From Prostheceraeus crozeri (Eukaryota > Platyhelminthes > Polycladida > Euryleptidae): 64,000 nt of DNA. Shown one piece after another: positions 1 through 15,200 of this stretch. The notes under the pieces are model-generated. The model had not been told where the DNA came from and ran no database searches. It was given only the letters and a program-made list of their open reading frames with translations. Position numbers and translations under genes: made by a program. Each line of letters opens with the position of its first letter. Positions within the stretch are counted from its first letter, which is position 1. Where the stretch lies: NCBI GenBank assembly GCA_907163375.1, contig CAJQUW010005592.1:124001-188000 (forward strand), written 5' to 3'.

Positions 1-177
1 ATTAATTCGGACCATTTTGCGCTACAGTACATGCCAACATTCATGCTGTGTTCATTAAGTGAAATTATTCTAGTATGCTCAATGTGCTAAATAAAATAAG
101 AGGACAATTGTCATTTTGAATCCAATTTAAAATGTAGCTCAATATGCAATTTTTCATATCTTTCAATATCATTTCAG

Positions 178-265
178 CAATCTCTTGGGGACAATGGACG
201 GTCTCATGAATCTGGGATCACTTGTCAGCGAGCTTGAAACATCGGAATATTCAAGCATTTCGTCG
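178..265 (+). CDS. exon of mesothelin-like gene (first in window)
   Basis: Acceptor atttcag ends at 177 and donor gtaaat begins at 266. The only open frame reads NLLGTMDGLMNLGSLVSELE and on to SISS, ending on a codon border. Confidence 0.6.
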
Positions 266-3200
266 GTAAATATTTCATGTAATATCTTTCTACCGAGTCT
301 TATACGATTCCATCGTCAGGTAGAGCAGTGGGTAGATCGATCCACAAATAGTTGTAAATGATGTGCATTTTATTACATGTACATATGTGCCTGCTCTTCT
401 CACTACGTCCCAGGCATCTCTTTGTTCCGTAAATGTATTTCATTCTGGGTGTTGGCGCATGATTAGAGGCCTCGTCTATAAACGCTTATACTGAACTTAA
501 GATTTTCTGGCGGCTAGTTTTATTTTGAAATGTATTGAACATCCAAATTGCATAGATTATTATTTTCAGACCATTTTCGAAGGTGCAATGAAGACAATTG
601 CATCAGAAATTACTTCACGAGATTTATTGCTGCAACAGCGTCTTGGTCAAGGTCATCGAGATGATATACCAGACACGGAATTATCAGAGGAAAGGAGTGG
701 ACGAAGCTCATTCCTCTCAACCATGATGAGGAATTTACTGGCTAGTGCTGCTGGTGGTCGCCGAAGAAGGCGTTCGGCTAGTAGTACATATACATGCAGT
801 CAAGTGACCGCCCTGGGAAGCAGTGCTCCGTCCTCAATGACCACCTCAGATATCACTGCAATGAGCAACAGCGAGTACTCAACATGTCTTTCGAAATTCG
901 GACAAGTTACTGGATGGTCAACTGAACAACTGACAGCGCACGTAGCTAAACTTCAAACGGTAAGCCTTTATAACTTTGATTAAAGAATCCATGCGCCAGA
1001 GTTGTATGCGTGGCCAAATTTTCCGTTTGTTTAGTAGGGACCGGCCTTTTTTATTAAGAAATATTTTATGACATTAGACATATATGATTTTTTTTGCTTT
1101 TCACATTTGAGAAATATTTTTTTATGTCCCACAAAAATTGCATTAGAATTGATTTATATTACAACTGGTTCTTCTGCAAACTGCATATAATGCTATATCA
1201 TCAAACTCACACACATGTAATAGTACATTAGTGTAATAGACGTTTACATCTTAACAGTATGCACAAAAATATGTATAGTAGTAAAGATAAGTAAGTACAA
1301 TATTCTCAATATAAGACCAACGCAATGGTTTGATCAAACTAATCTATCGTTTATTGATTTCATTGTTGTCAATAACAATAATTTTCGACAGTGTCATAAA
1401 AATAATTCAAAATTTAGATTGTTACTGATAGTTAACATCAAAAGAAATAATTTTTTGAAGAGTTAATAATCAAAATAAAATCAAAATGATTGTCGCAAGT
1501 TGGACTCAGTAAAATATTTCGGTTGTCCCGAAGAGCTGACTTGTGTCGGGAGAAGACATGTTCGACATCGATCGAGTTCAAGAATGCATTGTGAAAAGAA
1601 GCAGTCCGTGATGGGGTGAGCTACTCAACTGGGGTTGAATCATTCACTATGGTTGGAATGCGTGGTGCAGTCGGCGCTATCAACAAAGTAACAGCGATTT
1701 ACTGTCTCTATCTGGTCTGGAGGCATGACTGACACAGAGTTCAAATGCATACCGAATATGACAATATCCTTTAATGTGCTATTATATGCTACATATGTTC
1801 AAATATGCTTTTTTTGTGCTTTTATATGCTAATATGCTAAATTCTGGGTCCTTTTGATAAGTAATACGCCCACAAGTTGATTCGCATTATTTATATTGCG
1901 CATTTTATCAATCTAAGTTAAATCAATGGCAGGTACTTTCTAGAACAGGTATGGAAGCGATTAGCCTGTTAACTGGTTAATATTGCTCATCGGTCAAACA
2001 AATTTATCCGGCTAACCGATCATTTTTCAAAATAGACCAGAATTGGTGAGCCTTTAGTCCATCATTACCATAAAAATGGAAAGTATTTTATACTAACCGA
2101 ATAACTGATGTTTTTTAGTACGGAATTTAGTATTGAATTTAGTATCTCAATTCTATGAAAATATCATCAAGCATATCTGATATGAGAGTAAATTAAGACA
2201 ATTGACCATTAATTGAGTGATAGTGGATAACTCATTGTATACTACTACCATGTCCTATAATGCGCAATTTAGACCCAAAAAAAGAAATGGAATGGCCAAG
2301 AAACTCACATAATGTTTAATATTATGATATTTGCACAGCGGAAATTGGAGACTACATAATATCATGCGATTGCATGAATACGTGCCATATGGCCTAACAA
2401 CATTCAATGCTCCTAAATTGAAATTTTGGTAATCTAAGAAAATAGTGCAAATTCAACAACAGTGCCATACGTTGTATTTTCCTAGATGGAGCACCATATC
2501 AATGCTCGTGCCACAAGTGAAGGATCCAAGTGTATAGGTGTTCAACGCAGGTCATATTTGACTTTCATGATTGTCATGACGACTGCAAGGTTTGCATCAA
2601 TGAGCAGGCAGAATCCATCATTCAATATGATTTTGAGTCGAAAGTTTAGCGGAAAGTGTGTATTGTAGCTATAGTTCAAAATAATATAATGATAGGCATG
2701 ATCTGTCTTGCTCCATAGTGAAAGGAAGATAGGTGCTACCTCTAAATCTCTAAAGTCCAAAGCTTTAGGGCGCTTCAGACGCACCTAGAACCAATTGCAC
2801 GACGTCCTTTGTATCGATTGATATGAACACCAAAAGTCTCAATGCGCACGTCACATTTACGACCTAATAAAATGTATAGGTACTATCACATTCGAGAGTG
2901 TGAGCTGAGATTGTTAATGCTCCATCGAATGTTCTGCAAAATGTCCCCAAACAAGAACTCCATTTTCAATGTTCATACATGACTGAGATGATGCACTCAT
3001 TAAGCAAATTATGCCAAAATTCATGCAATTTTCATCTGCAATCCATAAGCTATTTCCCAACTTGGAATTTTCAAAGTAGCCCATATGTTCAAGTAATGTG
3101 AAAATGTAAATTTTGGTTTAAAAATATTGCCAGAACTTATGCAATAATCGCGTGGAAATTGTGTAGTAAATGTCATCAGTTAAATTTCTTGCCTCTGGCA

Positions 3201-6200
3201 CCAACCATTATGCTACATGCGTAACATATTTCACCGCCCATTAGCAACTTAATCAACAAACATGAATTTCACCGCATTGTTTCACAAGACTGCGCGCTTA
3301 GCAACGGATGGACTAGTGCTAAAAATATCTTTCTGCGATTTTCAATTGCGAGACGAACGTTGTAATGTATGAAAATCTATTCAATTTTGTGTTTATTAAT
3401 GCTGCTCCATTGAGAAATTAAATTCTTTATTTCATTATCATGCTGATTGTTGTTGTAGGCTATAGAGAGAAAAGTAATTTAACTTTTGCTACCTCTACTC
3501 CTGCAACTCACTTTCAATTTAACCGTTTACAAGTAAGTTCAAAAATACGTCGATGCATTCAGTTAAAGCTGTTTATTGATGCATTAAACAAAGCATTTTA
3601 TATAACATGTGTATAAGTCTGATCGTTAAACACTCGAACTAAAATTATTTTCGCGTCGAGTTTATGGACGAACCTGACCGATTTACATGAAATTTATTTG
3701 AAGACTTCACCCACCATTGAATTGGTCGCAAATCAAGGTAAATGGTTCGGTTTAATATGCAAGACTGGAAGAGATGCTCTGAGGTACAATGAGATGCCTG
3801 TCATGCGATTAAGTGCACAGAGAGCGAAAAGCAGGTTTTAGTCATGTATTTTTATCTTGAGTTTTAAAATCCATGAACATTTGAATGTTGCAATTAACAC
3901 GTAATCAATCAACTGTGTTAACCTATCCAATATGTTTTGTCAAGTAGGCACGCTGCATTGTATTACAGGCATTAAGCATCTCTGGTAGCCTTGTTTCATC
4001 GAATGAACCCGATTTCTAGAGTTTTACTCGGTCATTCTCGGGAACTACTCGGAACATACTTTGCCTATGCGTCAAATACCAGTGCCACAAAGTATCTGAG
4101 CGCAGCTTGCTCTAAATTGGAGTCTTAATTTGTTGTATCTCCGACTTTTTGTCTCGAGAATGATGACCTTGATGAAGTAAATAATCGAAATATTGAAATC
4201 AAATAAGAATCATTTTTGTTTCCCTGCGTGTGTGGCACATGAGGTTGAATCTTGTGTCTTGGGACAAAGGAAAAATGAAACAATATTAACTTAAAACAGA
4301 TTATATCTAGAATCCATGGACCCTATTTATAAATGACAGCGGTTGATTAGAAGACTGTGTGTCGATAGTATCGGATAAGACTTATACACCTATGAAAGTG
4401 ATTACCACCGTCTTCCATGCAGATTTATGGGTCTACATTATCTTCCTGGTCATCCACTGTTCTGCAAGATATGGGATCATTGGCTGGAGGTCTCAGTACA
4501 GCGCAGATTGGACAACTGAGTCTTACAAGTATTGATGCCATGTACAGCATGGGAAGACACAATGTTTATTCATCTGCTCAGGTAAGAAAATAAAATATTC
4601 AATTTCATGCACTAACTACATTTTTCTCACGCTTATAGTATAAGTATTTTGTAGTATGAATCTCTACCTAGTTATCGCGCCGCCGATTGGGCGTTGAGAT
4701 GCATTAGAAGTGTGTCTGCATACGAATAGGGAGATAATACAGGGTCAGACATATATCCCTCACAGGTTTCAACATGCGCGACTGCTAGCATTGTCCTTTT
4801 GACTGTAGAATGGAACTTTTTATGGAAAATAAATGGCGTGAGTTGACTGAGGCTTCCCTGTGACAGCTATTTGATTTTTTTTTTGAATTCCTTTGATTAA
4901 AGTCATAAATTAAAGATTGAAGACATCACAATTTATCTTTTATAAAATTTTATCGAACTCCGGAGTTGACATAACCGTCAAAAGGTATTTTTAAGTTAAA
5001 CTTTATGCATGACAAGCAAGTCTAAAATTAAATGAGCCATTAGCATTGCCTGCTGAAAATAACCACGAAAATTGTGAATAATGTTCTGATTAAAAGGAGA
5101 ATAGCAGAAAATTGTTGGCATGACGTAAATATTATGTATTATAATTTGCAGTTGAAAATGCATTACTGACCCGGGATATAAATGTGATCAAAGTTTAATC
5201 GTTTTTACATTCTCATCAGCTTCCGCATGCTGCAACAGGTTACCACCAAGCAAAGGCGCTCAAGTCCAACATATGAACATACAGTACACACATAGCTTAC
5301 GAGTGGAGGCCGCGAATTTTGGAGAAATGCGCATTTTTTTCAATTAAAATCTGTCGCGTTAATATGAAACGCATGGTAGACACAACTGCAAAACCCAAAA
5401 CATTACATTTTAACCAAAAGATGAATTCTTCATGCATGTGTTCTTCATGGGTTGTTTTTTCTTTCAGATTCAAAAGAGCACTTTTATCATTTAGCTGTTG
5501 TTTATGGATTACATGTTTTTTATACGGGTCTCTAATGGCACCTATATTTTTACGTCACATTATTTTTAATTTTTACTTGAGAGCAATCTTATAGTAGGCC
5601 TCCAAACTAACCATTCTTGACACCCCATTTTTTATATCCCTCATTCTATTTTCTAAGTCTGTAAGTTGCACTAGTTTGTATAATTTGCATTATTCTAATT
5701 GAATTTATCAATGAAAAGGTCAACATTCAGCACAGTGGTTCTCTTCAAGCTGACTTCAATATTTTCAGCGCTTTCAATTTTTTCATGCGCAAATTGTTGG
5801 CGTTTCACCATTGCACGAGTTTGGTAGTGGCATATCAGACAGTCAACATCCATTCAGCCGATGATTTTCTCCAGTATTTTTTCATATATTCAGTAATTTT
5901 CCAATTATTGCCAAATCATAAATTAATTGAGAATATCAACAAATTCCTTCAGTTATTCGTCACATTTTCTTTTTCGAGAATTGAAATACTTATATGTTAA
6001 CATAGCCTAACTTCAATTGTTGACGAGATGGGAAGGAATAGATTTCACCCACTGATAATTGACATGCCCAATGCTCAGCATCCTAAATATAGGATGTAGG
6101 TTGACGATAGCACATGTATAATTCAAAAAAAAATGTTAGCTTGGACTGAAAGTGCAATCAGGTATCACCGTAACTTCATCGATAGATATCATATGCATGT

Positions 6201-9200
6201 TTTTACAGGATATTTTTATTTCATTGATAATCCTAATATTAAGGACCTACTTTCCTTACGTACCAAGCATCCGTTGCCTTGATCTAGACAACATGATGAC
6301 AGACCTGAATCATTAGATAGTCATGTAGTCTCCAATAGCTGTTTTTCCATTGGAAATTCAAAGCTCTAAAGCTTGTTAAAGACAGACTTTGTAAACGCAC
6401 AGAAGCACTGTGCAATAATTAGTAAATACAGTGCACTCCGGATAAGCCGTAATTCCGCTTAAGCGAGTGAAAAATCAAGAGACATTTCCAAAACATGTAC
6501 GACGCTCCAAATAGAGGGAGAGTTTTCGGAAGTCACTTCGCTTAAGCAGGAGATTTTCTTTGCATTATTAATAATTTAGCTATTTTTTGTGGATAACTGG
6601 ATCTGAACTTCTGCATTAAGTGATTTTCGTTTATGTTTAAACCAAAACCGTATTTGTATTCTACCACTTGCTGTTCTTATGCATTATGCATTGCGGCAGT
6701 GCAGCGTAGCAATAAAATCATTCCCTGCTCCATGACACCGTCGCATCGGATGAGAAGGAAAGAGATTTTTTCGTTTTTCTATCGGTAATTAAGAAGCCGT
6801 CTAATATTTCTATTTTTTACAAGCAATCCTGCTCATCTACTTATACAGAATTTCTCAGAATTTATTTATACATCAGTTTACAGCGCAGTGTGTCAATGAG
6901 CCAATACGCGCTGTCTTGTTGAGAATGCTAAACTCAACGGGGCTTCTGAAATCCCCCGGGTAGCCAAAGATAAGGAAAACAGTTGACATTAGATTCCTTC
7001 GTTCTTTAGATAGAAGTTTAATTTCCTTTTACTGTTGACCAATAAGCTTCAACTACTATTCCGTATTTTCACAACTGTTTTTGGCAAATTCATGTAATAG
7101 ATTGCTTTTCATATTCAGAATTAATACAATATACACGTACACAGATGCTTTTCTATCTTATAAACCATGAAACGGATTGGTATTGGGAGCTTGTAACCCC
7201 ATGTACAAGTGTTACTATCCATAGAATAACGAAAATTTAGCTGACATAGTAATTATTCAGGCTAAAATGAGCTTGAACATCGTTACTCCATTTAAGCGGG
7301 AACTTCGTATAAGCGAGAGAAATCTCGCTTCCAAACCGTCCCGCTTATCCAAAGTGCACTGTATTAACAATAATATCAACAATAAGCGTTATCCTCTGAG
7401 TAGTATAGGTAACCAAATGGAATATTATCATGAAAGGTACATTGTCGCCTCGATAGACAAAGCTGGCAGTAATTATACATTTATTTTATAAGAAGCTCTA
7501 CAGTGTATGTTATCGTCTTGAACTATGACTTGATTTGAATTCACTGACACCGGTTGATAACATCGTTTATTAAAGATGAACGTCGGGTCGTGACTCATGA
7601 ATTTTGAAATCCGACTCACACTGAAAGCCAACCCTAACCCGAGCTCGAGTTAGGTCCAAAAATTTCACCCGAACCCGATAAAAAATGCCAGAATCCGACC
7701 CGACCCGACCAGATTAGATCCGAAAACCATTCATGATATTATGCAAGTACTCGTGTGACCTGAAAGTTATCGTATTAAAGGAATCTGGGCAATTCTGGAG
7801 CTGTACAAAAGCTTCATCCCAGTTTCAACTTGATCTGTTTAAACATCGCATGTAGACTTCAGGTAGGGCGATCAGCAAGATTTAATTATGCTCTACTTTA
7901 GGCGTGAACGCTGCACCGACTAACTCGATAGAATAGAAAGGATGACAAATTAGCATGATACATTTTATGAGATTAGAGATTTAACATCAGAGGAAAGTAA
8001 ACAAATGCAAAACCATATTGTCCATAACCCTCGTATTGATCAGCATATACCATTGACGTAGCTTGCATTTCATGGTTGACACTTAACAGCAACATCGAGA
8101 ATACATGATTACTTCTTTCTAACACTTAGCAGTTGTGTGAGTTTTTTATGCATCCGATTCATGAGTGCCGGGAAGTGAAAAAGATATGAATTATTGGAAC
8201 AAGCAACCATCCAAGCACTTCAAAATATTTTGCTGTTCACCAGCTTTCACTTTCGTTCCAAAACGTTCCTCCTTAACGCTGTTGTCATTAGGCCTACCTA
8301 CCCAAGAAAGTTAAGAGTTGAGTTCGTCGATAACTCAAATTGCTATGATAAATTTTTAATATTTTTGAATTTAAATTATAATGCACCTTGTAAAGTCGTA
8401 TGGAAGTCGTTTTGTCACATTTGTGAAACAGCGCTTCGATAAAAAACGTAATAACAAATTTAAAAGTAATATAAAAGCAAGATATAAGAATTCTCATTGT
8501 TATTTTATCAGAACAATGCAAACAGGCAAAAGTACTGATCAAATCAACTGCATGACAATAATTGCAGTTCTAGTTGACGTACCAGACCGACAACCGTATT
8601 GATACTTGTCACATTTTTCAATGAAAAATTGGAGCACATTACGACAAATAGTAATTTCCATTATTTTCCCGGTAGTGGGTAACCTAGAAATAGGTCTAAT
8701 TCTGTCTAATGAAACAAGCAGACATTAAGGTATTGGGATAGTAATGACTATTTTCAAGCAATCAGGGAATGTCCTTGCATGTGATGAATTTTTGATTATG
8801 GATGACATGTTAATGGAAATTAAATCTGATAATTCCCGAAGATGATGAAGTAACAATTGGTACCGCAATGAAACTTTATGATCGTATCAGTCAATCCTGT
8901 TGATGTAGTTTGTAAATATTGGACCGCAAATTATGCAATTACTGAAAAATTGACAATTGTATTATTTAAAGTAATTAGAAGCTATAGTTTGCACCGCATT
9001 CCTGCACCCAACGTGCTGCTTTCAATAAACAAAATAAATTATTTCACAATGGTTGGCTCTATGCTTGTAATTGCGTCTAAACGTTATATAAAGTATACCT
9101 TGAATGATAAGTCATTCAAGTTTAATTGCGACTATAGGAACACTTTTGACCATCATCAAATTACGTGACACGTTTTCGTTGAATTAAACTATTAATGCAT

Positions 9201-12200
9201 TTCATGATCAACATTTAGAAGACCTGGTTTCAGAAAAAAGGTAAATACACTCTATGAATCGTCTAATATATTTTCTGTATCATTAAAGTGGATATTAGGC
9301 CTAAAGGCTTTTATTTCATTCAATTCACGCATTGTCAACTGCCACAAAAATGTTACAACTGAGCTAACACAAGAGACTAAGCTATAAAAAACACACAAAT
9401 AGATGCAAAATCGAATACCTCCGCTTGATTCCTATACCTGCAAGTTTTCATCATGGCACAGGATCATCTCTTGAGGTGCAGAGCTGAAAATTCCTTTCTC
9501 CATCGAACACATGAGACTTGCTCAGATTCGACTTAATTTAGGATGTGTGTAATCGAAAAACTAATATCAAGTTGCATGAAATTCTCATTTTGCGTTGTAA
9601 TCTGCCCTCGAAGATTATCAGAACTACTTCTGAAATTGTCGATGAGATCATCATCCCGCGCGTCAAGTCTATTGGAGAAAATTCACTGACATTAATCAGG
9701 TTTGGAACAAATGTCTTTCCGCAAATTCAAATACAAATGCAAGCAATTTCCCTTGCAATACGGTATGTCAAAATAAAGATACAATTCTTAGTATTTTTAA
9801 AATATCATTATACTACTGAATACATAATCAAAGTATAAATGCATGTAATTATATTTGAATTTGTATAATTAAAGTGATTGTTTAACAAGCGTGAACCTTT
9901 GCCTACTTGTCTCAACATTGATAATGTGTCTGCCGTCTTAAATTGAATACGATCTGACTAATTAACTTTGAATGTCTCTAAGTGCAGACAAATAATAATT
10001 CCTCCCGCTGTATCTCTGCAATTTGATCCATCATACCCAACCATACGGACGGTTTCTTACTCAAAGATACTTGGTGTTCGTTGGTCTTAAAATTTAAAGT
10101 GGGACCATCATTTTGACAACATACCCAACTGTGCGTCTAGACGATTATACGAAATTCGAATTTTGAAATATGTCCTTCCATGTCCAAAAGGCATGCTTTA
10201 TTTAATCGTGGTCGAAAGTAATTTCTTTCTCCAGCTAAATTCTTTTCTCGATGACTAGGATAGACTAAATCGCGCTAGTGATCTAGGTCATCAGAATGTT
10301 AATGACATTGTTTCTCAGATTTTTCAATTTATATAGATGTCAATCCGCTCCTTAAACACTTGCATTAGTTCATTAATAAGAACAACAATATCATGCTCAA
10401 TTTGTCATGTAAGTCATATTAGGCCAGACGCACACAGGAAAAGCTTTGAACCATTTAGGTCACAGGCCAAATATCTCAGAATTCCACACACACACATTAA
10501 ATTTAAAAATTCGAAAGCTTTATTTCCAAGCTGGACAACGTTACAAAGTAGTGGGTTCGTAATGAAATGTGCACAATGTGATGTATTTTCAGTAAGAGCT
10601 GGAGTACACCAAAAGCCATGAGCCATCAGGCTTATCAGAGCCATCAAGGTCCTATGACTTGCTCTGTGTGCCCTCGGCCTAATCTATACATGCCATCAGT
10701 AAATTCGTTTAGGGTCCATCTATGATCCCACTTGAAAGATCTACCGGTGCAATCCCATATGTAGTATGTATTACAAACTGTACTAAACTCACTACAATGT
10801 GTAATTTTTTAATTGAAAGCGCACATTAATTAGTTACATAGGGTAAACTACAGTTACGATACCCCAGACATTTTAACAATGTGAAGAAAGTAAAGACAAT
10901 CCCTATAATACTGCATACAGTGCGGTGTTGAGTGCAATAATGCCGAATTTGACATGAGAATTAATAAAGTTAGTTTCGCAAACCTGTGTAGTATAGGCTG
11001 TTGTTAAAGTGCTGCATGTATTTCTGTGACGATCAATAAGAGAAAAGCAAGTTTCCTTCAATCTATCACATCGAATAGTATAGCATAGTGATATTGCGAT
11101 TATGAGTATCAGACAAAATCTATTATCCCCTAAGAGAATCTGCGCTCGCAATAGATGCCCTTAAAGTTAACACTGTATGCCATAACTTAAGTGCAGTTTA
11201 TGATCAACAACTAAAAACTCTGTTATCTGCTGTAATCAACGAGAATGAATATATTCTAAATAAGAATATGTGTAATGTTTATTGTTTCAGCTACAAGCTT
11301 TCTTCACTGAATGGTTGGAAGATGCAAAGTCGAACTCGGTCGCTGGCGTTACCGCATCTGAGTTGAACTCACTAACCAATTTCGATTGTGGAATGACATC
11401 CACTCAAATTTCTTCATTATCAAACTCGGCATTCAGGTAGGTTGAAATTCAAGTGCCAGAATCACAGAATGAGATTGTTTGAGCGTGTCACTTTGCTAGA
11501 AGTATAGACTGATTTAAAACAATGGCATATGCACGAACTTACTAAGTGGGGAAAATGAATTTTTAATGCCTTATAGAGATAGGAAAAATAGTCGTGCGCC
11601 GCTTGCGGATTGCTGTGAATTCCTTCAAGATGCTCCGATCGCCACGATTCCATCTGATTCGAAGAATCAAGATCATTGCGCAGATGTTTTCTCTATAATG
11701 TTGACCCCTCCAATCATCATTAAAAAAGTAAGCAGGCGCACGAAAAAACGTTCACAAACTTCTATGTAGAGCTTGACATCGACTGTGTCTCTTTGCTGTG
11801 TGATCCGGTTAATAACAGCCACTGAAACTTCGCACAATTTGGCATGTTTAATGTTGAACTGGCTGCTCATTGTTCGATTGCTATGTTACTATGTCAACAG
11901 ATTGTGCATTTCATTAACTTTACATGTTCCAATGCTTCCTTTCTAGTCAAACAGAAGAAGAGATGACCTGTCAAATTCTGTGACCAGAATAGAAAAATGT
12001 ATAAACTACATAAGATTCCATGTGATCTCGCATGCCCTGATAAGTGGATTAAACGAAAACAAATTTATAAGATGGAGACATCGATTAGGGCGAGAATGAT
12101 AGTAACGAAAGAAATGCATTTTAGTATTTTGTATGTCGAGTTATTTTAGCAAACTTTACCCGAAGAATGTTTTCGCCAATGGCGACATATCAATTAACAA

Positions 12201-15200
12201 TGAGAGATTAATAATGCGACACTTCATTATCATATCTGTCGATCATTGCTCACCATGTTGAGTAAGGACGTCGCATTTGTTTTTTGATGGCAAAATGTAT
12301 CGACAACGTGACGGCCTCGCAATGAGATCACCGTTAAGTGGATCATTCTGTGAGATCTTCATGCAGTCGATCGAGAAGAAAATGTTATCCGAAATGAACA
12401 ATCTTAAGTATTATCGTCGGTACGTGGATGATACCATCATAATTGCCAATAAAGACTCATGTGACGAATTATTTCGACAATCCAATGGTCAGCATCCATC
12501 ATTGGAATTCACTCGTTAACCTGCCGTCCACGTTGAAGAAGGTAATGTGTCCACTTCAGTCTATCGCAAAGACACTTGTACATCTCTCTACAGCAATTTT
12601 TCATCATTCTCACCTCGAAGGTACAAATCAAACCTAGTGTCATCGCTATTTTACCGAGCAAGAGCTCTATGCTCACCCCAACATCTCGACAAGGAAGTAC
12701 AACATCTTACGCATGTATTGAAAAGCAATGAATATACACTTCATTATATCAAAACCAGAGATCCCTGATCAAAATATTTTATTTCTAGGAACATTTAGTC
12801 TTACAGGTAAATAAGCAGGGAATCGGATTTATTTATGTAGGATGAACTGAAATGCATCGAAAGACTTGACTTCACTTTGTTCACAGGCGTGAGATGGAAT
12901 CACCGTTTGGCAGCGACGACATTTTTAGTAAGCAGACCAGAAGCGAAGCTTGTGATGTGATTGGATATTGCTGTTCGATTTGACTTGTGTGTATATCGGT
13001 TGAAAAATGACAGCCGCCCTAATGCTACAGAATAGACCAAGTTTATGTCAGCATATTGTACGTAGGTACTTCTTAATATATTTTCTTAGTGTCTCTTTCT
13101 AATTTGTCTCACATTATTGTCATTGGTGTCCACACTCCACATCATGCATTGTGTTAAGCTTTTGATGTTTTTTACCTGAAACATGGGCGTATCTAGAAAT
13201 TTTAGGAAAAGGACAAAAATTAATGACAGATGATTGACTTAAGTGACTTCAATAGCCTATCACAAATCATTTTCCATTATCATCAGCCTGAAATGCCATA
13301 AATGCAGCTTAAATTACACGCGCAATCAAAAGAATCAATCACGCGAATCCGCAGAAACTTCTCATTCTGAGAGGGAGCATTCCCTCATGTCACTCTTGGA
13401 TACGCCAGTAACCTCAAATGAAGTTATTTATCATCTATTGTCACAATCATTTCACATCAATCGATGAAAAATTTGTTGAAAGCAAAGATGATTACATGAT
13501 TGACATGTCGTTTAATGTCGAGTTAATTTAGCAAAATTTACCCGAAGAATGCTTTCGCCAATGGCGACAGATCCATTAACAACTTGATATAAGCAATGAC
13601 AAACATGGGGACGTGCCGATAATCTTCCGCTCAAATGGCTATTACTAATGATATAAGCGCATATCATAATCGTGATTTTCTGAGATGCGACCCGTTTCCG
13701 TTCCTCAATCTCCGGTATACCGGTACCGATCGCCTGTATGTTCTAGTTCGATCCGGTATGAAAAACTTCAGACCGGTTGCGGTTGCATCTCTGGTGTCTT
13801 TACATCTAGCTACATGTAGCTTAATTTCGCAAATCGACCGATGTACAATAAAATTGCGAGAAAACAATTTTATTGTACAAATTTACTATACTTACTACGA
13901 ATAATTAAATAACACAGTAGTTTAAAGACCAAGTGAAAAATTCGAGACATTTACAAAATAGTGCATATTGGTCATGTACGTCATCACCTGCATTGTAGAT
14001 AGAAAGGCAAGTACTTTCTATATTCATCTCACTAAATAAGTGAATGTGGCTTTTTCTATAGTAACAATAATATAATTCAATCCGTTTCATAATGCTCATT
14101 GAAACCTTTAATACTTCTTCGGTTCAGTAAAACTTAGCCTGAAACCATAAACATCCTTAGAACTTTTATGCACTTATAACGAGCTTTCACAACGGTGATA
14201 AATTTTAGGTTAAACATGAAAGCATAATTATGCAACTCATGAAAAGCTATAGTAATTAAGGATGAAGATGCTATTTTGTGTTTTTTAATTAATTTGTTTA
14301 CTTGAATTACGTATATGTGTTTTCTTTTATAAAATGTGCTGATTTGATATTCTTTTGTCATTGTGAATTTCAAGGAACCAAAGTTCAATCCTACATAAAA
14401 ATATCAAGTCACCAGACATCCGATGAATTTTATCTTTGAGATGCAAATGATTCAGGATAAGAGGAGCATTTCGTCTCTGCAGACCATATCAGCGAATCTC
14501 TCCAATATCAGGGCATTTCAGTTCATGACGATTTAGGAGAGTGTGATTATGTGAGTTATACCGAACCAAACAGAGAACAACCCATAACAATAAGTTCAAG
14601 CGCATCTCCTATACTCACAGGAACAATGGTCCTAAACGCAAAATGCCACTTGAATATCGAAAGAGAATGACAGCTATTAAGTCAATACAAGACACCAACA
14701 CCCTTGATTCCCCGACCGCACTCGCCTGACCTAGGAATCGAACCGAAGTCCGCGGTGGAGACGAGCTCGCACCTTCTTCACTAGGCCACGCTGACCTTTT
14801 GAACCGTCAGCGTGGCCTAGTGAAGAAGGTGCGAGCTCGTCTCCACCGCGGACTTCGGTTCGATTCCTAGGTCAGGCGAGTGCGGTCGGGGAATCAAGGG
14901 TGTTGGTGTCTTGTATTGACTTAATAGCTGTCATTCTCTTTCGATATTCAATGAACTACGACAGTCCTTTGTTGCCAAAATGTTTTTACAAAAATGTTTT
15001 ATTAAAATTGACTGACGAAACTTTGAAAAAGTTCGCACTAGGCTGTTGCATGCAAAGAAAACCAAATAATCCAAAAACACTTGACAAAGCCTGCAGAGAT
15101 GGTAGGAATCTTTGCAAGATCTTCATGCTAGGATTCATTTAAGTAACGACCACTTTGTAATGTCCACATTTTGACCCACAGCTCTGCAGCCACTACCATC

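Larger units (their letters stand above)
4582..11290 (+). other. long intron of the mesothelin-like gene
   Basis: A 6.7-kb AT-rich intron. It holds the TA-flanked MITE at 6429-7361, a run of degenerate (A/G)CCCGA motifs near 7585-7730 and a possible small MITE at 10421-10680. Otherwise I recognise nothing. Confidence 0.5.
11437..15181 (+). other. intron of the mesothelin-like gene with retroelement remnants
   Basis: The intron contains a Penelope-like remnant between direct repeats (12136-13580) and the palindrome at 14650-14951. The remaining sequence is AT-rich and unrecognised. Confidence 0.5.

Noticed and set aside
7585-7730. ACCCGA-rich stretch as telomere-like repeat
   Set aside because: Units are irregular and mixed in orientation; more like an element end or simple low-complexity sequence.
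14813-14867. tRNA-like sequence with A and B boxes
   Set aside because: Acceptor and anticodon stems do not form; the sequence is one arm of a palindrome, better read as a SINE head.
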